From assembly GCA_965263105.1 (NCBI GenBank), contig CBDHGL010000003.1, positions 1,736,001 to 1,800,000 on the forward strand: 64,000 bases of DNA, written 5' to 3'. The notes beneath the pieces were generated by a model, which ran no database searches, was not told where the DNA came from, and was given only the letters and a program-made list of their open reading frames with translations. Position 1 is the stretch's first letter; each line of letters starts with the position of its first letter. This DNA is from JBCCTX01 sp965263105 (GTDB taxonomy: Bacteria > Bacteroidota > Bacteroidia > J057). The translations under genes were made by a program, and so were the position numbers. This document shows, piece after piece, positions 1 to 8,854 of the stretch.

Positions 1-747
1 CCCAGAGGAATTAGACCAGATAATTTGACCATTATTATACAAGTATAGTTTGCTATGCCAGCCCCCTGATACAAGTAGTATAGGGAAGAGAAAAGCGCCA
101 ATCAAAAGCCATTGCTTGTGCTTTATAAAATGATAAAGCGTGTACAGAATCAAGAGAGGCATCAGGGCTAACATGAAAGGGCGAGAAAGTTCGGCAATGC
201 TTAGGGCGAGTCCCGATAAAAAGGCTAGGAGAATGGCCAGGGCTTTCCAATCTCTTAGTTCGAGACTGGCTTCAGAATATAATATGTATAAAATCAGCAA
301 AACTGGTAATAGTACATCATAATACTGAGGATTACCGGGATGGATCAGTATAATTGAACGAAAAAATATCCAAGCTGCTAGCAGGCCCCACAGGAGATGT
401 AAGCCTTTTCCTTTTGAAAAAAATAAAGGAAGTAAAACGAGGGTGATGATAGCTCCTTGATAGAGGTCTTCAAAGATCCAAGTATTATCTCCCCAAGTAT
501 TGAAGGAATAAATTTCTAGAGCAGAATAAAGGGGGGGGATTCCCGTGCGAAGGTCTAGCAGATATTGATGAAAAGCCTGGGGATCGGTATAATCTTGATA
601 GGAGAACATCTGCATCCAATAAGTGGAAGAAAATGCAGCATTATTCTCGGCTAATCCCATAGCCTGATCAATAAATATCCAGATGAGAATCCCCAAAAGG
701 GGAAATTTTAGGAGACGAATGCGGGAAAAAATATAGGAAAGGGTCAT
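1..747 (-). CDS. Polytopic membrane protein, C-terminus outside the window, frameshifted at a G8 tract
   Basis: An ATG at 747 opens a frame that reads through hydrophobic segments (LLKFPLLGILIWIFI near the N-terminus). After 87 codons it hits a stop just past a run of eight G at 531-538. If one G of that run is skipped, the frame stays open to base 1 and continues with several more membrane segments (for example AIITLVLLPLFF, VLLPVLLILYILY, ALAILLAFLSGLALSI). About 248 residues are then visible and the C-terminus lies beyond the window. The alternation of membrane helices with long aromatic-rich loops recalls membrane-embedded GT-C type glycosyltransferases, but no catalytic motif is visible, so the function is unknown. 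It starts 12 bp downstream of the dehydrogenase stop at 760, so the two probably share an mRNA. The break may be a sequencing error, a phase-variable tract or real decay. Confidence 0.6.
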   Translation of the reverse strand, partial: MTLSYIFSRIRLLKFPLLGILIWIFIDQAMGLAENNAAFSSTYWMQMFSYQDYTDPQAFHQYLLDLRTGIPPLYSALEIYSFNTWGDNTWIFEDLYQGAIITLVLLPLFFSKGKGLHLLWGLLAAWIFFRSIILIHPGNPQYYDVLLPVLLILYILYSEASLELRDWKALAILLAFLSGLALSIAELSRPFMLALMPLLILYTLYHFIKHKQWLLIGAFLFPILLVSGGWHSKLYLYNNGQIIWSNSSG

Positions 748-759
748 GCTTTCCGATGG

Positions 760-1701
760 TTACCTATTTTGGGTATTTTTCAATTGAATAAGGCGATTGA
801 TGATGGCCTGTTGAATGTTTTCACGGGATTCAAAGGACCACCCTCCAACATGGGGACTCAAAACTACGTTTTTTTGGTCAAATAACTGCTTATAGAGTTC
901 TTGTTCTGCAGGGGTGTGTGCCTCTAGGCGTTCATTGGGCAATACATCCAACGCGGCACCAAGAATTTTACCATTGTTCAGGTTTTCCAAAAGAGATGGG
1001 AGGTGGACGATTTTTCCCCGAGAGAGATTAAGTAAGTAGAGAGGGTGTGAAAATTGAGAAATAAATTTGCTATCTATCCAATTTTGGGTTTCCGAGTTTA
1101 AAGGGATATGGAGAGATAGGATCTGGCTATGTGCAAAAAGGTCCTTCAAGGAGACCTCTTCTACCTTATTATCTCCAAATCCAGAAAGGTATTTGTCATA
1201 GGCGATAATTCTGCAGCCAAAACCTTTCAAGCGCCGAGCTACAGCCCTACCGGTATTCCCAAAGCCTATAAGGCCAACCGTCTTGAATTGGAGTTCATTG
1301 CCTCGATAATTTTCTCTTTTCCATAGATAAGACTTTACAGATTTATCTGCTTGAGGGAGCTTATGCAAAAGGGACAACATCATGCCCAAGGTTTGTTCCC
1401 CTACCGAATCTGCATTGGCCCCGGGTGTATGGAAGTCAGCAATCCCTTTGGACTGAAGGTATTTCCTATCCACATGATCCATCCCCACTCCGGCTCTACA
1501 AACCAATTTCAAGGCCTTGGCCTCATCAATAAGTTCTTTCTGCACAGAGGGGAATGTTCGAATGAGTAAGACTTCTATTGGACCTATGATTTCTTTAAGC
1601 TTTCCAATAGGTAAATGAGGCTGATAGGAAACAGAAAATCCCAGGCTCTCGAGTTGGGAAAGAAATGTTTCTGGGAAAGAGGAGGCGACCAATATCTTCA
1701 T
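760..1701 (-). CDS. D-isomer-specific 2-hydroxyacid dehydrogenase (SerA-like)
   Basis: A 313-residue NAD-dependent D-2-hydroxyacid dehydrogenase without an ACT domain. The Rossmann glycines are in GLIGFGNTG (G146, G148, G151). The family catalytic triad is visible as R228 (NLSRGK), E257 (PNERLE) and H284 (SPHVGG). CRAGVGMDHVD near residue 68 is the usual substrate-loop region. The family includes 3-phosphoglycerate, glycerate and lactate dehydrogenases; the substrate cannot be decided here. There is no serC or serB neighbour to support a serine pathway role. The gene is divergent from the ABC ATPase and probably co-transcribed with the membrane protein downstream. A second, clearly different member of the family lies at 27707-28678. 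Confidence 0.88.
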   Translation of the reverse strand: MKILVASSFPETFLSQLESLGFSVSYQPHLPIGKLKEIIGPIEVLLIRTFPSVQKELIDEAKALKLVCRAGVGMDHVDRKYLQSKGIADFHTPGANADSVGEQTLGMMLSLLHKLPQADKSVKSYLWKRENYRGNELQFKTVGLIGFGNTGRAVARRLKGFGCRIIAYDKYLSGFGDNKVEEVSLKDLFAHSQILSLHIPLNSETQNWIDSKFISQFSHPLYLLNLSRGKIVHLPSLLENLNNGKILGAALDVLPNERLEAHTPAEQELYKQLFDQKNVVLSPHVGGWSFESRENIQQAIINRLIQLKNTQNR

Positions 1702-1787
1702 GTAGGCAAAAATAAAATATTATCTTGCACAATAGAGTTCCGGGGGAAGAAAGGTCTGAATATGGCCATAGGAGTGATAATTTCTCT

Positions 1788-3533
1788 ATGAGTAAAGAAG
1801 AACAAATACTTGAAGTTAAAAATTTAGAAGTGGGCTTTCCTCAAAAAGGACAATGGTCTTCCCTCCTTCATTCCCTCCATTTTTCTATTCCAAAAGGTCG
1901 ATGCCTTGGGGTGGTGGGCGAATCGGGAAGTGGGAAATCGCTCACGGCCTTAAGTATGTTGGGACTCTTGCCCCGGCCCATCCGGGTCGCTGGAGGAGAA
2001 CTGCTCTTTCATTCTCCTTCTCAGGGGCTAATAGATCTCCTCAGGTTGTCTTCTAAACAATGGAGGAGTATCAGGGGGCGGGAAATATCTATGATATTTC
2101 AAGAACCTATGAGTGCGTTAAACCCGGTAATATCATGTGGTAGGCAGGTTGAAGAAGCCCTGGATATACATAGTGATCTTTCCAAAACTGAAAAACGGGA
2201 AAAGGTGGCTGAGCTTTTCTCTCTAGTAGAGTTACCGGAAAAAACTCAACATGCTTACCCCCACGAAATTTCAGGAGGGCAGAAACAACGTGTCATGATC
2301 GCTATGGCGATGAGTTGCAATCCAGCGCTATTGATAGCAGATGAACCTACTACAGCTTTGGATGTAACCATACAGGCACGCATCCTGTCTTTGTTGAGAA
2401 AATTGCAGAAGGAGAGAGACTTATCTCTGCTTTTTATTTCCCATGACCTAGGAGTTGTTGCTGAAATAGCAGATCAGGTTTTAGTAATGAGAAAGGGAGA
2501 GCTAATTGAACACGCAGAAATAGAAAGCCTTTTCACCCATCCCAAACACCCTTATTCCAAGGGGTTATTGGCCTGTAGACCCCGCCTGGAAGAGTCATGG
2601 AGCCGACTTCCAACTATAGAGGAAATAGAAAACTTTTTCCCGATCACCAATTCTCATGAAGAGAATTTGTCTCAAGAGAAAAACAGAGTTGCTAGCCTGG
2701 GAAATCAAGGACCATTCTTAAAGGTGGAAGGCTTAAAGACCTGGTTTGCCTTAAAAAATGACTCTGCTACAGAAAAGTGGGTTAAGGCAGTAGATGAAGT
2801 GTCTTTTTCCTTGTATCCAGGCGAGACGCTTGGGTTGGTTGGGGAGTCTGGATGCGGAAAAACTACTTTAGGGAGAAGTATTCTCAACTTGGTTAGCCCT
2901 ACAGATGGAAAGGTATTTGTAGAAGGGAAATTAATAGCTGAGTTAGATCGGATAGAATGGAGAAAGTTGAGGAAGAAATTTCAGGTTATTTTTCAAGATC
3001 CCTATAGCTCTCTTAATCCTAGAAAAGCTATTGGGCCCGCCATCTTAGAAGCCATGAAGGTTCATGAAATTCTTCCCAACGACAGAGAAAGGAAATCCTA
3101 TATTTTAGGCTTATTAGAAAGAGTTGGCTTGGAGGCTAGTCATTATAAGCGGTACCCTCACGAATTTTCTGGAGGACAACGGCAGAGAATATGTATTGCC
3201 CGAGCCCTGGCACTCGATCCTAAATGCCTGATCTGTGATGAATCTGTTTCTGCCTTGGATGTTTCCGTTCAGGCCCAGGTGCTCAATTTATTGAAGGATC
3301 TCCAAACTGAACGAAAGCTCGCCTACTTGTTTATTTCACATGATTTAGCTGTGGTGAAGCACATGAGTGATCGAATCATGGTTATGCGAAACGGCAAAAT
3401 CCTTGAAAGGCAACTGGCTGAAGGAATTTATACAGCCCCTCAGACCACTTATACAAAAAAGTTAATTAAAGCGATACCTCAGGGCACAGCAGAGCGAATT
3501 AGGGAATTGAAATCCATTAAAAGTAGCTCTTAA
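1788..3533 (+). CDS. Fused dipeptide/oligopeptide-type ABC transporter ATPase (two nucleotide-binding domains)
   Basis: A single protein with two complete ABC ATPase domains, like GsiA or YejF. Domain 1 has Walker A GESGSGKS, signature SGGQKQR and Walker B LLIADEPTTALD. Domain 2 has GESGCGKTT, SGGQRQR and CLICDESVSALD. After domain 1 the segment HPYSKGLLACRP matches the oligopeptide-transporter C-terminal motif. It should energise import of peptides or a similar solute at the inner membrane, but no permease or binding-protein gene is next to it, so the partners are elsewhere. An ATG at 1725 is also in frame, but its first 21 residues (NRVPGEERSEYGH) look like untranslated leader. I prefer the ATG at 1788, giving 581 residues that start MSKEEQILEVKNLEV. 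Confidence 0.9.
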   Translation: MSKEEQILEVKNLEVGFPQKGQWSSLLHSLHFSIPKGRCLGVVGESGSGKSLTALSMLGLLPRPIRVAGGELLFHSPSQGLIDLLRLSSKQWRSIRGREISMIFQEPMSALNPVISCGRQVEEALDIHSDLSKTEKREKVAELFSLVELPEKTQHAYPHEISGGQKQRVMIAMAMSCNPALLIADEPTTALDVTIQARILSLLRKLQKERDLSLLFISHDLGVVAEIADQVLVMRKGELIEHAEIESLFTHPKHPYSKGLLACRPRLEESWSRLPTIEEIENFFPITNSHEENLSQEKNRVASLGNQGPFLKVEGLKTWFALKNDSATEKWVKAVDEVSFSLYPGETLGLVGESGCGKTTLGRSILNLVSPTDGKVFVEGKLIAELDRIEWRKLRKKFQVIFQDPYSSLNPRKAIGPAILEAMKVHEILPNDRERKSYILGLLERVGLEASHYKRYPHEFSGGQRQRICIARALALDPKCLICDESVSALDVSVQAQVLNLLKDLQTERKLAYLFISHDLAVVKHMSDRIMVMRNGKILERQLAEGIYTAPQTTYTKKLIKAIPQGTAERIRELKSIKSSS

Positions 3534-3566
3534 CTAGGGGCTAACCCAATTCCAAGGCTTTCTCCT

Positions 3567-4652
3567 TTATACATAAGGTTCTCCTAGCCCATTCTTCACA
3601 TCTCCCACGATGGTTTTTATAAATTGATCTTCTTCCTTTGGGCAAATGAGTAAGGCATCTTCCGTATCGACAACAATAAAGCCTTCCAGACCTTTGACAA
3701 CGACAAGTTTATCTTTGTTGGCTACCCGAATTACGTTGTGCTGAGAATTATAAGTCATATGGTGAGTAGGGAGGGCATTGTCATCCTGATCTTTTGAGGA
3801 ATTTTCATGAACAGAACCCCAGGTTCCCAAATCACTCCACCCGAAGCTAGAAGGGATCGTAAAGACATTATCTGCTTTTTCCATGATTCCATAGTCCATG
3901 GAAATTGACTTGCAGGTGGCATAGGCTTCATTTATTTGCCCTTGCTCTTCGCCTGTATAATATACCTGATGAAGGTTGATGAAAATCTCGGCAACTTCAG
4001 GAAGATAGCTTTGGAAGGCATTGAGAATAGTATGGGCAGAAAACAGAAAGATACCTGCATTCCATAGGAAATCTCCACTGGCAACGAAAGATTTAGCGAC
4101 CTCCAGATTGGGTTTTTCTGTAAAAGTTTTGACTTTATAATACCCCGCATCACCTCTATCTTCCAAAAACTGGATATATCCAAAACCTGTATCAGGACGG
4201 GAAGGGGTAATACCCAAGGTCATGATGATGTCATTTTCCTTACATGCCTTCAAGCCGAGCTCAATATCGGACTGAAAATCGGGTTCATCGTGGATAATAT
4301 GATCGGCTGGAGCTACGGCAAAAACAGCGTCAGGATTGATCTTATTAATTTTATAGCAGGCATAAGCAACACAAGGAGCTGTATTCCTTCCAACGGGTTC
4401 AAGCAGGATTTGATCTTCCTGGAGTTTGGGCAATTGAGCTTGCACCAAACTCTTGTAGCGCTCATTGGTTACGATATAAATATTTTCTGTGGGGATAAAG
4501 GACTCAAAACGCTCAAAAGTTTCTTGAATAAGGGTTCTTCCTCTCCCTAAAATATCGTGAAACTGCTTGGGGAATTGCGTACGGCTCATAGGCCAAAATC
4601 TGGAGCCGATTCCCCCAGCCATGATAATGATATAGTGGTTTTTATTTTCCAT
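3567..4652 (-). CDS. manC: Mannose-1-phosphate guanylyltransferase
   Basis: A 361-residue nucleotidyltransferase that makes GDP-mannose from mannose-1-phosphate and GTP, feeding surface polysaccharide and glycoprotein sugars. The N-terminus has the signature loop MAGGIGSRFWPMSR followed by FPKQF. The sugar-binding motifs FTEKPN and GWSDLGTW are present. It ends after the nucleotidyltransferase and beta-helix-like tail, without the phosphomannose isomerase domain found in bifunctional AlgA/ManC enzymes; this short form is common in Bacteroidota. It is convergent with the ABC ATPase (33-bp gap) and divergent from the RNA methyltransferase. No other GDP-sugar gene is adjacent. Confidence 0.92.
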   Translation of the reverse strand: MENKNHYIIIMAGGIGSRFWPMSRTQFPKQFHDILGRGRTLIQETFERFESFIPTENIYIVTNERYKSLVQAQLPKLQEDQILLEPVGRNTAPCVAYACYKINKINPDAVFAVAPADHIIHDEPDFQSDIELGLKACKENDIIMTLGITPSRPDTGFGYIQFLEDRGDAGYYKVKTFTEKPNLEVAKSFVASGDFLWNAGIFLFSAHTILNAFQSYLPEVAEIFINLHQVYYTGEEQGQINEAYATCKSISMDYGIMEKADNVFTIPSSFGWSDLGTWGSVHENSSKDQDDNALPTHHMTYNSQHNVIRVANKDKLVVVKGLEGFIVVDTEDALLICPKEEDQFIKTIVGDVKNGLGEPYV

Positions 4653-4680
4653 TAAAAATGTGTGTATTTCAGAATGTAAA

Positions 4681-4688
4681 CAAATTTA
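4681..4688 (-). promoter_or_regulatory. Candidate -7 box for manC
   Basis: On the minus strand this reads TAAATTTG, an exact match to the Bacteroidota -7 consensus TAnnTTTG, about 28 bp upstream of the manC ATG. No good TTTG box is seen at the expected distance, so the call is tentative. Confidence 0.35.
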
Positions 4689-4789
4689 CTGATTATGCTC
4701 CGAATTTGACATATTTGTCTGGGATAAAACTTCCGAAGTAATCGATCGGTCGTAATTTTATCCTGTTTGGACTAATTTCATAGGTATCC

Positions 4790-6220
4790 ATGGGTAGAAA
4801 AAAATGGAAAGCTTACCGTACGAAACTGGAGGTAATAGATGCTGCATCTGATGGACGGGCAGTTGCAAAGGAGAATGATAGGGTTGTTTTCATTAAACAA
4901 GCTGTCCCTGGGGATCTCCTGGAGGTGGAGTTATACAAGCGAGAGAAGAAAGCCTTGGCCGGTAGGATTGTACAGATTATCAGCCCCTCATCAGACCGGA
5001 TACAGCCACGATGTGAGCATTTTGGTGTGTGTGGAGGATGCAAGTGGCAAATGATGTCCTATGAAAGTCAATTGCGTTATAAAGAAAAACAAGTACGGGA
5101 TTCCTTTGAACGTATAGCCAAAGTAGAGGTGGAAGAGTTTCTTTCTATTTTGCCGTCTCCTTCGCCGTTCTATTACCGAAACAAGCTAGAATTCACCTTT
5201 GGGACCAAAGCCTGGTTAACAAAGGAACAAATTGCCACTGATGAGGTATTTGATTCCCGGGTTTTGGGTTTCCATGCCCCTGGATACTACGATAAGATCA
5301 TTGATGTAGAATCATGTTACCTGCAGAATTCCTTAATCAATGCTATTCGGAATTCCCTAAGGGACTTTTGTCGTGCAAAAAATATCCCATTCTATAATGT
5401 TCATACACATGAGGGTTTTCTGCGCAACCTGATTTTCCGGAGCAGTCAAGACGGAAAAGAACTTATGGTCGTTCTTGTGGTCAAGGAATTGGATTCCGAT
5501 TTTATTCATTCTATTTTCTCCCATTTGACAAATTTATATCCGCAGGTCAGTTCATGGATTTATATTGTAAATAATAAGCTAAATAGCTCTTTCAGTGAGC
5601 TGCCTTACACAGTATGGAAGGGATCGGAAACGATTGAGGAGACCTTAGATGACTACCGGTTCCAAATAAGCCCTACCTCTTTTTTTCAAACCAATCCTCA
5701 ACAGGCACAGCGTATGTACAGCTCTTTGAGGGAATGGATCGAGGGCTTGCTCCCTCCAGGGAAAAAGAGGTTTGACTGCATATACGATCTCTATACTGGT
5801 ACTGGCTCCATAGCCATTTTCATATCCAAGCTGGCCCAAAAAATTGTAGGTGTAGAATACGTCGAATCCGCTGTTGGAGATGCCCGGAAAAATATTGAAT
5901 TGAATGAGCTAGATACAGAATTTTCTTTCTATGCAGGGGATATGAAGAAAATTCTCAGTCCAGACCTAATTGCCAGGGAAGGAAAACCTGATTTGGTTAT
6001 CACGGATCCCCCTAGACAGGGAATGGATAAAAAAGTTGTTGAGCAACTGCTCACCCTGGCCTCTCCATTCATTTTGTATATCAGCTGCAAGCCCGCTACG
6101 CAGGCAAGGGATATCAGTTTTTTGGATGAGAAATATCAGGTTGTAAGAATCCAACCCATTGATATGTTCCCACAAACGGCTCATGTCGAGAACATGGCCC
6201 TGTTAAAACTTAGGCCCTGA
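4790..6220 (+). CDS. rlmD: 23S rRNA (uracil-5-)-methyltransferase, RlmD/RumA family
   Basis: A 476-residue SAM-dependent RNA m5U methyltransferase. An N-terminal TRAM-type RNA-binding domain occupies about residues 8-65. The [4Fe-4S] cysteines C75, C81 and C84 (CEHFGVCGGC) and C176 (VESCYL) follow. The methyltransferase domain has the SAM-binding segment YDLYTGTGSIAIF, the motif DPPRQGM and the catalytic cysteine C433 in YISCKP. The target is a uridine in 23S rRNA; the exact position (747 or 1939 in E. coli numbering) cannot be read from the sequence. The 3' end overlaps the convergent hemerythrin-like gene by 11 bp. Confidence 0.92.
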   Translation: MGRKKWKAYRTKLEVIDAASDGRAVAKENDRVVFIKQAVPGDLLEVELYKREKKALAGRIVQIISPSSDRIQPRCEHFGVCGGCKWQMMSYESQLRYKEKQVRDSFERIAKVEVEEFLSILPSPSPFYYRNKLEFTFGTKAWLTKEQIATDEVFDSRVLGFHAPGYYDKIIDVESCYLQNSLINAIRNSLRDFCRAKNIPFYNVHTHEGFLRNLIFRSSQDGKELMVVLVVKELDSDFIHSIFSHLTNLYPQVSSWIYIVNNKLNSSFSELPYTVWKGSETIEETLDDYRFQISPTSFFQTNPQQAQRMYSSLREWIEGLLPPGKKRFDCIYDLYTGTGSIAIFISKLAQKIVGVEYVESAVGDARKNIELNELDTEFSFYAGDMKKILSPDLIAREGKPDLVITDPPRQGMDKKVVEQLLTLASPFILYISCKPATQARDISFLDEKYQVVRIQPIDMFPQTAHVENMALLKLRP

Positions 6221-6932
6221 TTTTTTGTTCTATCTTTTCAGCACGCGGGATTAGTACCCGGTCTTCCATTAAGCTATGTATCCATAAGTCCCGTTCAAAA
6301 GCATCCAACTGAGTCAGTAGTACTTTTTGGGAAAGAGGAAGGGTTATAGATTCATAAGAGTGCTTGCGGATGGAGTCACAGATTTCCTTCAAGCCTTCTT
6401 CCAGTTGGTCATCTTCGTGGTGGTGAATAAATTGAGAAATGCTGAAGGTATCTTGAACGCGAGCACCATCTTGGGCTGCTTGGACCAGTTTTTCAACGTA
6501 AGGGAATAAGACATTTTCTTCCTGATCTATATGCAATTGGAGATGCCGCTTCCAAGCCGAAAACAATAAACTGATCATTTCCCAATAGTGTCCATCTTCC
6601 AGGTCAGCATATTTTCGTTGAATATGGGTGAGCCCTTGCTCGATTTCTCCGAGGCGTTTATCACAATAATAAGTGTGAGTCTTTCTCAGGTATTCTAGCA
6701 GAATGGGGATAGGATATGAATCAAAGGTGTCAGAGTTAAAGGACCTGGGATCGTCTAGTGAGCATAACACATCCCAAATGAACTTTCCATTGATTCCCGA
6801 ATCTTTTAGCGCTTCTTCCAAAGATCTGGAGATCTCGAGTTGCGAAATCCCATATTTTTGAAGAGCAGTTCCCAGAGAAGAATTATCAGAAATAAGTTGA
6901 ACGATTTGATCGAAATGTCCTACATTTTTCAT
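6210..6932 (-). CDS. Hemerythrin HHE-domain protein
   Basis: A 240-residue soluble protein with the spacing of a hemerythrin-like four-helix bundle. Likely di-iron ligands are H86 (KTHTYY), H130, H134 and E138 (HLQLHIDQEEN), H171 or H172 (FIHHHEDD), and H219 with E223 (IHSLMEDR). The N-terminal 70 residues are a separate small helical region, as in the RIC/ScdA/YtfE family that repairs iron-sulfur clusters after nitrosative or oxidative damage. The CxxC-type motif of the ScdA N-terminal domain is absent, so I call only the HHE domain. Candidate roles are iron, oxygen or NO handling. It is preceded by an unusual promoter-hairpin unit at 7026-7152 that may control it. Confidence 0.82.
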   Translation of the reverse strand: MKNVGHFDQIVQLISDNSSLGTALQKYGISQLEISRSLEEALKDSGINGKFIWDVLCSLDDPRSFNSDTFDSYPIPILLEYLRKTHTYYCDKRLGEIEQGLTHIQRKYADLEDGHYWEMISLLFSAWKRHLQLHIDQEENVLFPYVEKLVQAAQDGARVQDTFSISQFIHHHEDDQLEEGLKEICDSIRKHSYESITLPLSQKVLLTQLDAFERDLWIHSLMEDRVLIPRAEKIEQKIRA

Positions 6933-7025
6933 AATCGCAATTTCACATTTACCACTGGAAAATTAATAACTAAATATAGTAAATGTTTGCAAGTATGATA
7001 GGAGAAAAATGAGAAAAGGAAGGGT

Positions 7026-7058
7026 AAAAAAAAGCGGGCCGCCCATTGCGGACGACCC
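7026..7058 (-). terminator. Intrinsic terminator or attenuator hairpin upstream of the HHE gene
   Basis: On the minus strand GGGTCGTCC pairs with GGGCGGCCC over nine positions, including two G-U wobbles, around the loop GCAAT; then GC and eight T follow. On the plus strand the two wobbles become A-C mismatches and the U run is on the wrong side, so the signal is directional. The hairpin lies about 94 bp upstream of the HHE start and about 60 bp downstream of a strong promoter match. It could end a short RNA or attenuate the HHE transcript. Confidence 0.7.
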
Positions 7059-7112
7059 AAACAGCCATGAAAACGCCCTAAAATTTATATACTTTTATAC
7101 TTTTCTTTCAGA
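7034..7112 (-). ncRNA. Putative short leader transcript or small RNA
   Basis: Transcription from the promoter at 7121-7152 would begin near 7112 and stop in the U run after the hairpin at 7026-7058, giving an RNA of about 80-90 nt. An ATG at 7068 opens a 32-codon frame that begins MAVWVVRNGRP and runs through the hairpin to a stop at 6970. Whether it is translated is unknown. The remainder is AU-rich. No known RNA family was recognised. It could be an independent small RNA or a regulated leader for the HHE gene. The boundaries are inferred from the signals alone. Confidence 0.4.
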
Positions 7113-7120
7113 ACTTCCGA

Positions 7121-7152
7121 CAAAGTTACGAATAATTGAGAATTAACCAAAA
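7121..7152 (-). promoter_or_regulatory. Bacteroidota-type promoter for the minus-strand leader RNA
   Basis: The minus strand shows TTTTGG at 7152-7147 and TAACTTTG at 7128-7121. From the TTG to the -7 box the spacer is 19 bp, matching the Bacteroidota primary sigma consensus TTTG-N19-21-TAnnTTTG. It is the best promoter match in the window and points at the hairpin unit and the HHE gene. Confidence 0.6.
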
Positions 7153-7291
7153 TAAAAAGAGTAATTTAAAACTTTATCGAAGAGAGCTGCTTATTCAAAA
7201 GCTAACTAATTCTATTCTAAACCAATCTTCGTAACTTTTTTATGTAGAAATCGAATATCGATTAAGTCAACAATATTAATTTTCGTATACC

Positions 7292-8824
7292 ATGAATAGG
7301 TTTGAGAACGGTAAATCTTTGTTTTGGGTTTTTCTAGCTGCCATTTTGGGGAGTGCATTAACCCTAGCAGCCGGATATGGCTTAGGTACATTTAAGAAAG
7401 ATACTTTTCGGATTGAGCATGTAAATTCTACCCCTGGGGTACAAACCTTCTATAAGGACCCTGTCACCCAGGAACTATTACCGTTAGATTTTACGGCAAC
7501 GGCAGATAAGGCAATGCCGGCTGTGGTCCATATCCAGTCTACCTTTGTGTCGTCCTCAAGTAGTAACGAAAGGCTACCTAATATTCCAGATTCCTTTAGG
7601 GATGGAGAAGGCTTAGATCAGTTTTTTAAATTTTTTGAACCGGATGGAGAAAGGGAAGAAAGACCCCGCTCTAGGCCTCAAGTAGGGTCAGGGTCTGGTG
7701 TTATTATCAGTCAGGATGGATATATTGTAACCAATAATCACGTTATTGATGAGGCAGAAGATATAGAAGTAACCTTACTAGACAATCGCATTTACAAGGC
7801 CAAAATAATTGGTACAGATCCCTCTACGGACATCGCCCTGATAAAAATTGAAGAGAAAGCTCTTCCCGCCTTATCTTTTGTAAATTCAGATGAGGTGAAG
7901 ATTGGCGAATGGGTAGTAGCAGTTGGTAATCCATTAAACCTTAATTCTACCGTTACAGCTGGAATTGTGAGTGCTAAAGGGAGATCCATTGGAATCCTTC
8001 GCGACCGCTATCGGATTGAATCATTCATCCAAACGGATGCTGTTATTAACCGGGGAAACAGCGGTGGGGCACTTGTAGACTTGCAGGGGAATCTAGTTGG
8101 AATCAATACTGCCATTGCCAGTCCTAGTGGGTATTACACAGGATATGGATTTGCCGTTCCTTCCAATCTGGTTTCCAAAGTGGTGGAGGACTTGTTAGAG
8201 TATGGTTCTGTTCAAAGAGGGGTACTGGGGATTATTATCAGTAATATTGATGGAAATAAAGCTAGGGAATTAGGCCTTAATGTAAATTCCGGTGTACGGG
8301 TTGACAGCCTGTTGGTGGGGGGAGCCGCTGAGCAAGCAGGTTTACAAAGAGGGGATGTCATCACCCATGTTAATGGGACTTCTGTTGTAGATGTTCCCGC
8401 TTTGCAAGAAATGGTAGCTATTCAGAGACCCGGGGATGAGGTAAGTTTGGAATTATTGAGAAGCGGGAAAAAGAAAACCGTCGTTGCTACCCTTAAAAAG
8501 CGTTCTGGATCTGCTAGGGTAAGTTCTGTTACTCCGTCTTCCGATGTATTGGAGAAATTAGGGGCCGAGTTTGAAACTTTGGATAAAGCAGCAGCAGAGG
8601 AGTTGAATATTCCAGGAGGAGTGAAAATTAAACGTTTGGCTTCTGGCAAATTAAAAGAGCAAACTGGAATTAAAGAAGGTTTCATAATTACTAAGGTAGA
8701 TAGTAAACCCATTGACTCTGTCGAAAAGCTTACGGAGATTCTTTCCCAAAAGCGTGGAGGCATTATGATAGAAGGGAAATATAGAGGAAGTGATAAGGTT
8801 CATTATTACGCTTTTGGCTTATAG
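7292..8824 (+). CDS. HtrA/DegP-family periplasmic serine protease with two PDZ domains
   Basis: A 510-residue envelope protease and chaperone. Residues 10-32 form a single hydrophobic signal or anchor segment. The trypsin-like domain has the catalytic triad H150 (TNNHVID), D180 (STDIALI) and S257 (GNSGGA). Two C-terminal PDZ domains follow, about residues 310-400 and 415-510 (GGAAEQAGLQRGDVI in the first). It should degrade or refold damaged periplasmic and outer-membrane proteins. The gene stands alone after a 359-bp gap and is followed by a hairpin terminator before hemB. TAACTTTT at 7232 is a near match to a -7 box but lacks a convincing -33 element. Confidence 0.93.
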   Translation: MNRFENGKSLFWVFLAAILGSALTLAAGYGLGTFKKDTFRIEHVNSTPGVQTFYKDPVTQELLPLDFTATADKAMPAVVHIQSTFVSSSSSNERLPNIPDSFRDGEGLDQFFKFFEPDGEREERPRSRPQVGSGSGVIISQDGYIVTNNHVIDEAEDIEVTLLDNRIYKAKIIGTDPSTDIALIKIEEKALPALSFVNSDEVKIGEWVVAVGNPLNLNSTVTAGIVSAKGRSIGILRDRYRIESFIQTDAVINRGNSGGALVDLQGNLVGINTAIASPSGYYTGYGFAVPSNLVSKVVEDLLEYGSVQRGVLGIIISNIDGNKARELGLNVNSGVRVDSLLVGGAAEQAGLQRGDVITHVNGTSVVDVPALQEMVAIQRPGDEVSLELLRSGKKKTVVATLKKRSGSARVSSVTPSSDVLEKLGAEFETLDKAAAEELNIPGGVKIKRLASGKLKEQTGIKEGFIITKVDSKPIDSVEKLTEILSQKRGGIMIEGKYRGSDKVHYYAFGL

Positions 8825-8854
8825 GAAAATAAGTAGCACCTTAACGGTTCAAAT

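Noticed and set aside
1725..1787. Upstream ATG for the ABC ATPase
   Set aside because: The 21 extra residues show no ABC features; the ATG at 1788 fits the family start.
6970..7068. Leader peptide gene reading MAVWVVRNGRP
   Set aside because: The frame runs into and past the terminator hairpin, unlike classical attenuator leader peptides, and has no independent support; kept only as a possibility under the leader RNA.
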